DNA from: Chrysomallon squamiferum
Lineage: Eukaryota; Mollusca; Gastropoda; Neomphalida; Peltospiridae
Length of the DNA: 15,000 bases
Assembly: GCA_012295275.1 (NCBI GenBank)
Contig: CM022679.1
Span: forward strand, 1,228,275 to 1,243,274
Direction: 5' to 3'
The position numbers were made by a program, and so were the translations under genes. The notes beneath the pieces were generated by a model. It saw only the letters and a list, made by a program, of their open reading frames with translations. It was not told the DNA's origin and ran no database searches. Positions 1-8,736 of the stretch are shown here, one piece after another; positions within the stretch are counted from its first letter, which is position 1, and every line of letters starts with the position of its first letter.

Positions 1-227
1 TCCCTGTCAGAAAGCCCATTGTCTGCACTCACAATGAAATAAATGTGTTTTACAACTCCACTGTTTAAAACAGAGCGTGTGAGCTTTCTCATACAATGAA
101 ATAAAAACATGCATGTAACAATTGTCACATATCAGAACCATAATCTCTAAACTCAGTTAAACAAGTGAATTGTTTTTTTGTTATTGTGTGCAGTTCTTTT
201 TTCTGTGGATGTTTTTGATGAGTTTGA

Positions 228-228
<1 letters not shown>
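1..228. other. AT-rich spacer, nothing identified
   Basis: The motif ACAATGAAATAAA occurs twice (around 31-43 and 93-105) in otherwise unique AT-rich sequence. Nothing coding was seen. Confidence 0.4.
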
Positions 229-277
<49 letters not shown>

Positions 278-278
278 A

Positions 279-305
<27 letters not shown>
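229..305. repeat. (TG)n microsatellite
   Basis: Nearly pure TG dinucleotides run for about 77 bases, with one CA interruption at 277-278. Such alternating purine-pyrimidine tracts can form Z-DNA. The opposite strand gives a spurious poly-His/Thr frame. Confidence 0.95.
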
Positions 306-312
<7 letters not shown>

Positions 313-530
313 AGTATGTATGCATATCTGTGTATATGTGAATGAATGTGTACATATCTAAGTATTTATATATGTATGTTTGTGTGTAAGTACATATGTA
401 TATATGTATGTATGTATGTATGTATCTATTTATCTGTCTGTGTTTGTAGATGTACAGTGTTACATATATGAATGTTTATGTGATTATGTCTTTATATGTC
501 TGTGTATGTATGTTATAGATGTGTGTACAC
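306..530. repeat. Degenerate (TGTA)n/(TATG)n tract
   Basis: This continues directly from the TG repeat as diverged TATG/TGTA words, with a purer TATG run at about 400-426. It is likely a decayed extension of the same simple-repeat locus. Confidence 0.8.
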
Positions 531-1368
531 CCACACACAGACTATTGATCAGATTAAAATATTCAATCACAGATTAGGTATTGATCTGCAGCTGAGATAA
601 AGAGCTTAGTTTAATCTTTCACTCAGACATCTTTCTCTCATCAACACAAATCTTTCATGTCCTCAGAAAACTACACTTCTCTTAGATTACACATCTGTTA
701 AAACGTTTTTCTTTCCTTCTTTATTTTTTTCTAGATTTTGAAATGTTTTCACTTTTTTCTTGTCTCAAATTTATCTTCTGTAGTTATTTCTGTACTGCCC
801 TTTCAGCTATTTCTGATTAAAGAAGGACTGTATGTTACTGTTTTAAAAATGAGTAGGTTCTAGTTACTGTTTATGAGTAGTTTCAAATTAAAACTCCCTT
901 ACTGCTAAGTAATAACATAACTCATAGTGATTGTGACAGTAGGTTTGCTCTGTTTTTATTACATCATGGTGATATTTGTTGTAAAAACTCATAGTGACAT
1001 TTGTTTGAAATAACTCAGGTAACAATGACATATATTTTAATTAATGTACTGTGACACAGAGTGACAACAATTTTACTGCCACTGTTTTAAAGAAGTAACA
1101 TTGAAAAAACTGTGCATGATTTTCTGTTAGTTTTAGTTACTAAACATGTGTTGTTTGGTTTGTTTATTTATGTTTTTTTTTTGGTTTTTCCATCTTTTTT
1201 AATGTGGTATAAAATTTTTGATTTTATATATAATTACAGTCCTTTAGTTAACCTGAAAATGGAAGGAAAATTGTGATAAATTTAAATACATTAAAATTTA
1301 AAATACATTGTCTTTAAACACATCACAGTTAAAACAACAACATCAGCAATAACAAGAGCAGCAATATA
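531..1368. other. AT-rich spacer, nothing identified
   Basis: No open frame of note, no exon with plausible splice sites, no tandem array and no RNA-like fold were seen in this stretch. A short motif of the form CTCATAGTGA recurs around 932 and 989. Confidence 0.5.
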
Positions 1369-1398
1369 CAGATATATATATAGATATATATATATCTG
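1369..1398. repeat. Perfect AT-rich inverted repeat with 14-bp arms
   Basis: CAGATATATATATA (1369-1382) is exactly complementary to TATATATATATCTG (1385-1398) across a two-base GA centre. It could extrude as a cruciform. It lies in unique AT-rich sequence and may be decayed (TA)n. Confidence 0.85.
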
Positions 1399-2030
1399 TG
1401 TGTGCAAATATTTAAGATTTATAGATGATTTCAGAGTTCATCATTTTTTTTCCTATTTTAGAAATCACTGACATTCTGATTATACTTCACTGTGACTGCT
1501 TTATCTAAAACCCATGGTTTGTGTTGTCCTGTCAAATAAAAGATTATTTGCTGTTAGTTAACAAGAGTAACTCCTGTGATATCAGCAGCAGATTTCATAT
1601 TGAAATAAGTGCAGTCCTAACAAGCTAATGAAAATGTGATAAGGGAATATTAATCTCTTCACAGCTACTTCTGAGAAGCAGACACTTTAAACAATGGTAG
1701 AAGTAGGTGATACACAGGTATTGTACAGGTGCAATAAAAATAGGATATTGCATGATTCTGATATAACCCAAGTCATCACTGTAAGTAGAGGAAAGGTCAA
1801 AACCAAGTCTACCATTACTAAACTAGCATTATTACATAATAAAACAAATACAGTTTAAAATTTTATTACCTGAAGAAGACTTGCAATGTGGGCTATTTTT
1901 TAGAACTGTCTGGAAATCTGATTATCTGTTAATGTCCCACGCATTTGTCAGCAAATCACAACTTTGTAATTTAGAATCAGAAAAAAAATAAAATAAATAC
2001 TTTCAACATTCACATGACAAACCCTGAGTC
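1399..2030. other. AT-rich spacer, nothing identified
   Basis: No gene, repeat array or RNA gene could be supported here on either strand. The sequence appears unique and AT-rich. Confidence 0.5.
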
Positions 2031-2033
2031 ACT

Positions 2034-2250
2034 GTTTCTTTGTTTCCATGGTTACCAGAACAATCATGCTGATTTGTTTAACATTCCAGTCATGTTTAAT
2101 GTTTATTTTTTACATTAACCAATCACTGACACTTGTTTAAAACTGTCTTTGTTTCCATGGTTACCAGAATAGTCTTGCTGATTTGTTTATCAAGCCGGTC
2201 ATGTTTAATGTGTATTTGCACATTAACCAATCATTGACACCTGATTGTTT
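2034..2250. repeat. Diverged tandem duplication, period 109 bp
   Basis: GTTTCCATGGTTACCAGAA-type sequence at 2042 recurs at 2151, and most of the following roughly 100 bases align: TGCTGATTTGTTTA, then CATGTTTAATG, then ACATTAACCAATCA. Each copy keeps a hairpin with TTAATGT and ACATTAA arms. Those arms are 2096-2102/2112-2118 in copy 1, and an 8-bp stem 2205-2212/2219-2226 in copy 2. The duplication is old, with many substitutions. Confidence 0.85.
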
Positions 2251-2733
2251 GAAATCACTTTTAATTTTACCTGCGTTTCTAGTCCCTGCTGTTAAATGTC
2301 AGGTCATTAATCTCATCTTATTACCTGTGATTAACCTCAAATCTGACAAAACCAGTTCACAATGGCCAGATTGTCTGCAGTTGTAACATTTAATGTGAGT
2401 TGTACATCTACGTTAGATAAACACTTCAGCACACAGTGAGTCCTGGCTCAGAGCTGATCATTGGCTTAACGAGTTTATGACATTCTAACCAGTGTCTCCT
2501 CAGTTACAACATACATCAAAGTTTTGGTATGTTGCTGTGATGTCTGTAAGGAAATTTTAATTAATGGTAAATTGTAATACTTTTTTTTTTATGTTAGAAT
2601 TATCAGATATAAATATATGGTAGGTGAAACGTGAAAGTTAATTAGTGGGTGATGTCGTTACATTAAAATAAAGTTTTGAATTGCATAGCAAGTTACTTTT
2701 TATGTTGTACATATTCTTATAGCAATATTATAC
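2251..2733. other. Spacer, nothing identified
   Basis: This is mixed-composition unique sequence. A plus-strand frame through 2183-2386 has no coding bias or splice context. No RNA gene was seen. Confidence 0.45.
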
Positions 2734-2757
2734 AAAAAAAAAAAAAAAAAAAAAAAA
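2734..2757. repeat. A24 homopolymer
   Basis: There are 24 consecutive adenines, directly followed by purine-rich sequence. A long A-run like this may be the tail of a retroposed copy, but no recognisable element body precedes it. Confidence 0.85.
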
Positions 2758-2760
2758 TTA

Positions 2761-3020
2761 CAAAGAAACTAAACCAAAGAGAAGAAAGGGGGAAAAATTA
2801 AAATTAAAATAGTTATAAACAAAAATAAATGAAAATAAGATAAAGAAAAGAAAGAAGAGAAAAAAAGAAAGAAAGAAAAATGAAAGGAAAGAAGGAAGGA
2901 AAGTGAGAAAAACGTGAGGAAATAGAGAAGAAGAAGAAAAGAAAGAAAAGAAAAAGGGAAAAAAACACAAGGAAAGAAGAAGCTTTAAAGAAGGAGAGAA
3001 TGAACAATAGAAAAAAGAAA
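2761..3020. repeat. Homopurine (GAA/GAAA-rich) tract on plus strand
   Basis: About 260 bases are almost entirely A and G, with AAGAAA, GAAAGAAA and GGAAGG words and many mirror-symmetric segments. Long purine-pyrimidine mirror tracts can form triplex H-DNA. Minus-strand Phe/Ser/Leu-rich frames here are artefacts. Confidence 0.85.
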
Positions 3021-3032
3021 ACCCCCAGAAAG

Positions 3033-3084
3033 GATGAATGAATGGATGAATGAATGAATGGATGAATGAATGAATGAATGAATG
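3033..3084. repeat. (ATGA)n microsatellite
   Basis: Tetranucleotide ATGA/GAAT repeats with periodic GG substitutions form blocks of GGATGAATGAATGA. Confidence 0.9.
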
Positions 3085-3289
3085 AGCGAATAAGAAAATG
3101 ACAGAATTAAAGAGTGAGTCAATTAAAGGATAAAAAAACCCACTACAGAATAACAAAAATAATTGAAAAGAAAACTGAATAATTTCAAGGAACAAGTACT
3201 AAAACATAATAAATAAAGCAAAGGAAAGATTAAGAGGTAAAAAGCAACACACTCATTGAGCATGACAGGAAGACATTGTTTACACATTA

Positions 3290-3475
3290 CACACTCTGCA
3301 CTCATCTCCCGGAATTTTCCATAATTAACAACCAGTAAACAGACCTCCCTAGTTACGGCACTACGGGCCTTAGTAACGCCGCCATCGGCCACCTCTCCAT
3401 AGCCTCTCTTCACCCTAGCAAAGACCACAGCGCTGGGAACAACACCGTGCAATCAATACTGAGGTACCCCCAGGC
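3290..3475. other. Isolated GC-rich, CpG-containing patch, possible old mobile-element or exon relic
   Basis: The base composition rises abruptly here, with several CpGs (CGGAA, TACGGC, ACGGGC, AACGCCGCCATCGG, CAGCGC, ACCGTG), between purine-rich repeat and AT-rich spacer. The minus strand is open through the patch and includes HGVVPSAVVFARVKRGYGEV, but the frame continues into low-complexity sequence. On the minus strand the string GCCGTAACTAGGGAGG resembles ends of some DNA transposons (hAT-like ends often read GGCGTAACTAGGG). No partner end, target duplication or transposase was seen. Confidence 0.25.
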
Positions 3476-3479
3476 ACTC

Positions 3480-3780
3480 TGTGGTATTTTTGGATATTAG
3501 ACTGTGGAAGTGGGGATATTAAGACAACATTAGTAAATGTAGTGCTATTTAAAGAGTCTTGTTCATGATTTTCCTATATGTCTTGTGAAATGTTTATCTC
3601 TTTCCTTCATTTTCTTGTACTAATATTCTCACTTCATTATGCTCCAAGTTTTAGCACTGGTAAAGTGGCAGAAAAGAAAATTTGTATAAAAAAAATAAGA
3701 ATATAAAATTATTCAGTTGGTAATGATTTTATAAAACTGTTTAAAATTTCAGAATCTTTGAAAAGTTTTTTTAATTATTA
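3480..3780. other. AT-rich spacer, nothing identified
   Basis: Unique AT-rich sequence without a supportable gene, repeat or regulatory signal. Confidence 0.45.
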
Positions 3781-3793
3781 CTTTCTATTATTA

Positions 3794-3795
3794 TT

Positions 3796-3830
<35 letters not shown>

Positions 3831-3833
3831 TTT
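3794..3833. repeat. (TTTA)n microsatellite
   Basis: About ten near-perfect TTTA units sit in a wider T-rich domain that extends to about 4260. That domain includes ATT runs and a short TATA run at 4186-4200. Confidence 0.9.
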
Positions 3834-4330
3834 GTTAATAATGAGAATATAATATTCATGCATTTTTTTCTGTTTCAGTACTGTATTTATAATTTCTTAT
3901 TTTTGTATTTATGTATACTCAACAATTTTATATTTCTTTAAAACAAAGTTCATTCATTTTTTGTATTTGAAACAAGTTTTAATACAACCTTTTTTATTTC
4001 ATCTTGTTTTATATTATTTACTGATTTTTGTTTATTTACTTATTTATTTTAATTAGTTTTATCTTTTTTCTTTTGAGGAACTGTTTTTGACATTTTTAAA
4101 AATGCTTAATTACATTTTATTTTTTATTTATTTATTATCATTACATTATCATCATCACATCATCACGATTATTATTATTACTTTTATATATATATATATT
4201 TTTTTTTTAATAATTTTTTTATCCTGGTATAATTTTGAACTCATACCTCTGTTTGTTTGTCATCTCTTCTAATATTGTGTTATTTTAATAAATCTTGTTT
4301 ATCATCTTGATTGATCTGTGCTACAAGTGA

Positions 4331-4450
4331 AGATAAAAATGGATTTCTTCTGGGACTATAGATACAAAAATAATTTCTGTATGCAATTTAGCTTACAAAA
4401 ATAGTTTCATCTGATAATATAATATCAAAAATAGTTTCTTCTGGGAGTAA
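4331..4450. repeat. Four-copy degenerate tandem repeat, about 31 bp
   Basis: The core AAAAATAGTTTCTTCTGGGA recurs with AAAAAT at 4335, 4366, 4397 and 4427 (spacings 31, 31, 30). A partial fifth copy starts at 4449. Copies 1 and 4 share the extension TTTCTTCTGGGA, while the middle copies are more diverged. Confidence 0.75.
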
Positions 4451-4669
4451 AAATAATAATTTGTAAAATGAGCGTGTGTTCGTATTTGATCTGGGATTCG
4501 AGGATCAGGTGTACTCAAGGTTACTTCATCATGTTTTCTATTTCTAGGTGTGTGCTTTCTTTGTTGTAGAAATATTTGAAGGAAAAGACAATCTGTTGAC
4601 ACATCTACTCTGTTTTGCCTTTCTGATTTCATTCTTCCTCCTTATTTCACGTTCCGACCACTACTGATC

Positions 4670-4947
4670 ACAACAGTTGTTATTACTCTTCTCTCTGTCT
4701 CTTATTTATCTCTGTCCTTCTGTTATCTCTATCTCCCCATCTCTTTCTCACTTTTTCTTTTATATTTATCTTTCTTTGTATGTTTATCACTTTCTCTCTA
4801 TCTCTCTCTTATCTATCTCTGTTTCTATTATCTCTCACTGTCTGTATACTGTTCATTCTCTCTCTCCCTAGTTCTTATCTTATCTGTTTAATTCTGTCTC
4901 TCTCTCTTTTTCTCTTTATCTCTCTTTCTTTTATAATCTTTCTCTGT

Positions 4948-4950
<3 letters not shown>
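4670..4950. repeat. Degenerate pyrimidine-rich (TCTC/TATC) domain
   Basis: Plus-strand sequence is dominated by T and C, with TCTCTCT, TTATCTCT and TTTCTCTC words grading into pure (CT)n. It reads as a decaying simple repeat. Frames rich in Ser/Leu here have no gene-like features. Confidence 0.8.
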
Positions 4951-5007
<57 letters not shown>

Positions 5008-5040
5008 ATCTCTCTTTCTTTTATAATCTTTCTCTGTTCA
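4911..5040. repeat. 90-bp duplicated block carrying (CT)n
   Basis: The string TCTCTTTATCTCTCTTTCTT and the following TTATAATCTTTCTCTGTTCA occur at 4911-4950 and again, identically, at 5001-5040. Each copy is followed by (CT)n. The identity implies a recent duplication of the 90-bp unit including the repeat. Confidence 0.85.
4951..5005. repeat. (CT)n microsatellite, first block
   Basis: Perfect CT dinucleotides fill the space between the two copies of the duplicated 40-bp string. Confidence 0.95.
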
Positions 5041-5175
<135 letters not shown>

Positions 5176-5219
5176 GTTACAAACTGCTCAGTTTCAGACA
5201 AGTAAACTCAAGTCGGTGT

Positions 5220-5516
5220 TTAACAAACATTTATTCCATTGACCACGTTTGTCTTTGAGGTGATTTTTGCCAAAATGATTGGGATTGATTCCGACTCTGT
5301 CTTGTCTTTCAAGTGCAACTCGCCGATCTGTGAATCCTGCTGATACACAAGACGCTCGCAAATCTTCTCTTGTAGCTTACTGCTGTCTGACATTATCCCC
5401 ACCATGGACAGGCAGACCGGTCTCAGCACTGACAGATCGAACGAGGCAATTTTCTTCTGGTACAAAGAGAACTCATTTTCCACTTGAAGTGAAGGGGCAG
5501 GGTCTGTGTTATTTGT
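5220..5516 (-). CDS. Possible 3' terminal coding exon, protein not recognised
   Basis: On the minus strand a frame runs from 5516 down to a TAA at 5222-5220, giving 98 residues plus stop. It begins directly after a TGATTTCAG acceptor-like sequence (AG at 5518-5517), with an in-frame TGA just upstream at 5525-5523. The stretch is GC-richer than its flanks, with G/C frequent at third positions, and the peptide looks protein-like. Residues 28-41 are hydrophobic (DLSVLRPVCLSMVGIM region), 43-70 are charged and helix-prone, and 78-85 are hydrophobic again. There are three cysteines (35, 53 and the last residue). If the acceptor is not used, the first in-frame ATG is residue 38 (5405). An AATAAA lies inside the last codons (5235-5230), which would give a very short 3' UTR. 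The (CT)n block follows about 50 bases beyond the stop. The acceptor's pyrimidine tract is weak and no upstream exon was found. It could be a real terminal exon, a pseudogene fragment or a chance frame. Confidence 0.42.
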   Translation of the reverse strand, partial: TNNTDPAPSLQVENEFSLYQKKIASFDLSVLRPVCLSMVGIMSDSSKLQEKICERLVYQQDSQIGELHLKDKTESESIPIILAKITSKTNVVNGINVC

Positions 5517-5621
5517 CTGAAATCACTGACGAGTTTATCCTCTCAGTGAGAGCAGATTTCTCAGTTTTCTTTCTTCATTCAGCAAAGTCGTCTCTGCCTG
5601 ATTGAACCATAATTTCTGAAT

Positions 5622-5983
5622 ATCAGATTAAAACACATTATACTAAGATTAAAACACATTTTACTAAGATTAAAACACATTTTACTAAGATTAAAACATT
5701 TTACTAAGACTAAACACATTTTACTAAGGTTAAAATAAATTTTACTAAGATTAAAACATTTCACTAAGGTTAAAACACATTTTACTAAGATTAAAGACAT
5801 TTTTACTCAGGTTAAAACACATTTTACTAAGATTAAAATATATTATAATAAGATTAAACACATTATACTATGATTAAATACATTATTCTATATCAATTAA
5901 ACCACGTTTTATAAATATTAAATATATTTTTCTGTATCAGATTAAACACATTTTTCTATCTCAGATTAAACACATTAATACTG
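5622..5983. repeat. 21-bp AT-rich minisatellite, about 17 units
   Basis: Units of the form AGATTAAAACACATTTTACTA repeat head to tail with point changes and 1-3 base indels. The central units (5640-5830) are best conserved and the 3' units drift to TATCAGATTAAACACATTT. Runs of A and T phased at two helical turns suggest intrinsic curvature. Open frames on the minus strand are repeat artefacts. Confidence 0.9.
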
Positions 5984-6475
5984 TTTTATTTCATAATGAT
6001 AAATGTTGGTATCCTGTGGTGATAAATTTTAATTACCTTTTGTTACTATTATTTTCTCTTCTTTACTTAGATTTGATATGTGTTCATATGTTTGTTTGTA
6101 TGTATCTATGTATGTGTGTATGTTCTATATATTTATATATGTGTATGTATGTATGTAAAAGAAATGTGTTTGTGTGACAAAAGAATACATGTATATATGC
6201 TATTAACAATATTTACATAGGTCTTGTACCAAACCAAAAACAAAGAAAAAAGTAGAAAAATTGCTATGTAATGATTCTGATCTTTTTTCTTGCTATTGAC
6301 AGTAAGTAATGTTTTACTCAGTAAATCGGTCCTGTCTGTATGTCTGTGTGTACATCCATTTTTATGTAATTATTAAAACTTGTGAGTGAAAACAAAGTGG
6401 TGACTGTGAAACTGTGATCAGGAGAAAATGTTTTAGTGATGTTGTTACAGGCTTCCTTTGTTCCCATAATAACAA
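5984..6475. other. AT-rich spacer with a short TATG-rich tract
   Basis: Diverged TATG/TGTG words occupy about 6075-6180, and the rest is unique AT-rich sequence. Nothing coding was seen. Confidence 0.5.
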
Positions 6476-7453
6476 ACACACAGACACACATACAGACACA
6501 GAAATACACAGACACACACACACACAGACACACAACACATACAGACACAGAAATACACAGACACACACACACACAGACACACAACACATACAGACACAGA
6601 AATACACAGACACACAACACATACAGACACAGAAATACACAGAGACACACACACACAGACACACATACAGACACAGAAATACACAGACACACACACACAC
6701 ACACACAGACACACAACACATACAGACACAGAAATACACAGACACACACAGACACACAACACATACAGACACAGAAATACACAGACACACACACACAGAC
6801 ACACACACAAATACAGACACACAACACATACAGACACAGAAATACACAGACACACACACAGACACACAACACATACAGACACAGAAATACACAGACACAC
6901 ACACAGACACACAACACATACAGACACAGAAATACACAGACACACACACACACACACAGACACACATACAGACACAGAAATACACAGACACACACACACA
7001 CAGACACACAACACATACAGACACAGAAATACACAGACACACACACAGACACACAACACATACAGACACAGAAATACACAGACACACACACACACAGACA
7101 CACATACAGACACAGAAATACACAGACACACACACAGACACACAACACATACAGACACAGAAATACACAGACACACACAGACACACACACAGACACACAA
7201 CACATACAGACACAGAAATACACAGACACACACACAGACACACAACACATACAGACACAGAAATACACAGACACACACACACAGACACACATACAGACAC
7301 AGAAATACACAGACACACACACACACAGACACACACACACAGACACACAACACATAGACACACACACAGACACACAACACATACAGACACAGAAATACAC
7401 AGACACACACACACAGACACACATACACAAATACAGACACACACACACACACA
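6476..7453. repeat. CACACAGA minisatellite, 19 copies of a 45-49 bp unit
   Basis: The diagnostic word GAAATACACAG occurs 19 times (6501, 6550, 6599, 6632, 6676, 6731, 6774, 6839, 6884, 6929, 6977, 7026, 7071, 7115, 7160, 7215, 7260, 7302, 7392), mostly 43-49 bases apart. Length differences come largely from CA-dinucleotide number. Two unit types exist: one with CACAACACATACAGACAC before the word, one lacking the ACA (CACATACAGACAC). The unit contains no stop trinucleotide on either strand, so all frames are open for 340-410 codons without being genes. Confidence 0.95.
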
Positions 7454-7734
7454 CGCAGATGTATATACAATCAGTGACTCACTCACACACACGTCATCCA
7501 AGTTCACGATGCACACATTTACCCCTGACCTTAAAGTTAATCTGCAGCAGAAGTCACAGATTAAACACACATGTAATATTTATCATTTAGACTGCCTTTT
7601 CAGCCTTGTTAGCATTTCTTTTATCTCATGCATAATGACATGCTAGAAACAATGTGATAATGACAGACAGAAAAATCTTCAGTTTCTGAAACTCTGACGT
7701 ACAATTATGACTCAATTACTAAAGAGTTCTGACA
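7454..7734. other. Spacer, nothing identified
   Basis: A few CACACA words trail from the array, then unique sequence follows without gene or repeat signals. Confidence 0.45.
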
Positions 7735-7838
7735 AACCGACGGAGTTCTGTCCCTGTAAGGGATTGTCTTTGCGCGCCGTTTCGTAGGCGTGTGTTGAAA
7801 TTTTGATAATAGGGGATTGTGGGCAAACACAGTGTTTG
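7735..7838. promoter_or_regulatory. CpG-bearing patch with palindromic motif, possible regulatory element
   Basis: Several CpGs cluster in AT-rich surroundings (ACCGACGGAG, TTTGCGCGCCGTTTCGTAGGCG), followed 30-odd bases later by a perfect 15-bp palindrome CAAACACAGTGTTTG (7824-7838). The palindrome arms resemble inverted forkhead half-sites (RYAAACA family). A small hairpin, TCCCT-GTA-AGGGA, lies in the patch at about 7751-7763. No transcription start or coding exon can be tied to it, so regulatory function is inference. Confidence 0.22.
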
Positions 7839-8032
7839 TGTGAAATTACAAAAGGAAAAGGAAAAGAGAAAAAAGCAAACATCAATAATGCATTGTCCGC
7901 AATTTACTATTTTCAGTTGGTCAATAAAAGAAGACAAATATAGATATTGGAAATTTGATTACGTTTGCGATAGAAAGAAAACTAATGATATACTGGTTAG
8001 TTATCTGTGAGTAATGTTTAACTTGAGTAAAA

Positions 8033-8158
8033 CAATGTTAAACAATAACTATTACACTGTACTACTTTCAGTTTTTGATGTTTCTTTCCTAATGCAATGT
8101 TAAACAAAAACTATTACAATGTACTACTTTCAATGTTTGACGTTTCTTTTCTAATACA
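8033..8158. repeat. Two-copy tandem duplication, period 62 bp
   Basis: CAATGTTAAACAA at 8033 recurs at 8095, and the following sequence (CTATTACA, GTACTACTTTCA, TTTGA, GTTTCTTT) aligns with few changes. It is an isolated, moderately diverged duplication. Confidence 0.85.
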
Positions 8159-8164
8159 ACTATG

Positions 8165-8180
8165 TTTCATGTACATGAAA
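8165..8180. repeat. Perfect 16-bp palindrome
   Basis: TTTCATGTACATGAAA is identical to its reverse complement with no spacer. It lies just past the 62-bp duplication. It could bind a dimeric regulator or be chance. Confidence 0.6.
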
Positions 8181-8226
8181 TTGCTTTTTTCTTTTCTTTT
8201 CTTTATTATTTATATATTATTATCGT

Positions 8227-8253
8227 TATATATATATATATGTATGTATGTAT
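8227..8253. repeat. (TA)n then (TGTA)n microsatellite
   Basis: A TATATATATATATA run passes into TGTATGTATGTAT. Confidence 0.85.
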
Positions 8254-8360
8254 TTCAATTCAAAATACATAGTTGTGTGTCATCGTGCAGTTTCAGCTAG
8301 AGCGCCACTAAAGTGTGTTCTGTTAGCCAATACCTAGTGACTGGATCACACCTTTATACA

Positions 8361-8548
8361 TGGATCATTTGGATAGGAAAAAACACACACACAAAAAAAA
8401 CTATATAATATAAAAAAAAACAAGAAAAACCAACAGCAAAAAAACAAACAAACAAGCAAGTGGACTGTTAATATCACACAACTCTCAGTGGATCGTTTGG
8501 ATCACACACACACTGTAAGTGGATCGTTTGGATCACACACTCTCTCAG
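8361..8548. repeat. TGGATCRTTTGGAT repeats, two in a 31-bp tandem
   Basis: The 14-mer is present at 8361-8374 (with A at the variable base), 8489-8502 and 8520-8533 (with G). The last two lie 31 bases apart and share flanks: a (T)CTCAGTG- or CTGTAAGTG-type sequence before and CACACAC after. A partial third flank CTCTCAGTGCGTC follows at about 8542. Confidence 0.75.
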
Positions 8549-8736
8549 TGCGTCATGGAGGTGTATGTGATCCACCAGTTTGTCTTTGCTGCGTGCTGGA
8601 TGAGAGATTTGAGTAATTAGGTAAAACAGGAGTAGGTAATTTGGCATGAAAGAACAAGAAGAGTAAACACATCAAAGACGACATTGGAGAGAACGACTCT
8701 ATCGATTATCAGCTTGCAGCTATTTCACAGCGTTTT

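Noticed and set aside
2183-2386. 67-codon plus-strand frame
   Set aside because: It starts within the diverged duplication, lacks codon bias, and has no homologue I recognise.
2758-3195. Phe/Ser-rich membrane-protein-like frame on the minus strand
   Set aside because: It is the complement of a homopurine tract; the hydrophobic look is due to composition.
5279-5605. 108-codon plus-strand frame opposite the minus-strand exon candidate
   Set aside because: Its residue pattern is less protein-like and third-position bias favours the minus strand; it is probably a shadow frame.
6318-7646. Overlapping frames of 340-410 codons on both strands (Cys/Val- and His/Thr-rich)
   Set aside because: They are a by-product of a stop-free CA-rich minisatellite; length changes between units break frame consistency and there is no gene context.
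7819-8010. 63-codon plus-strand frame with an acceptor-like TATTTTCAG inside
   Set aside because: Lys-rich from an A/G run, no codon bias, and no convincing donor before the stop.
8564-8630. Short frame beginning MEVYVIHQFVFAACWMRDLS
   Set aside because: Only about 21 codons, with no supporting splice or promoter evidence; indistinguishable from chance.
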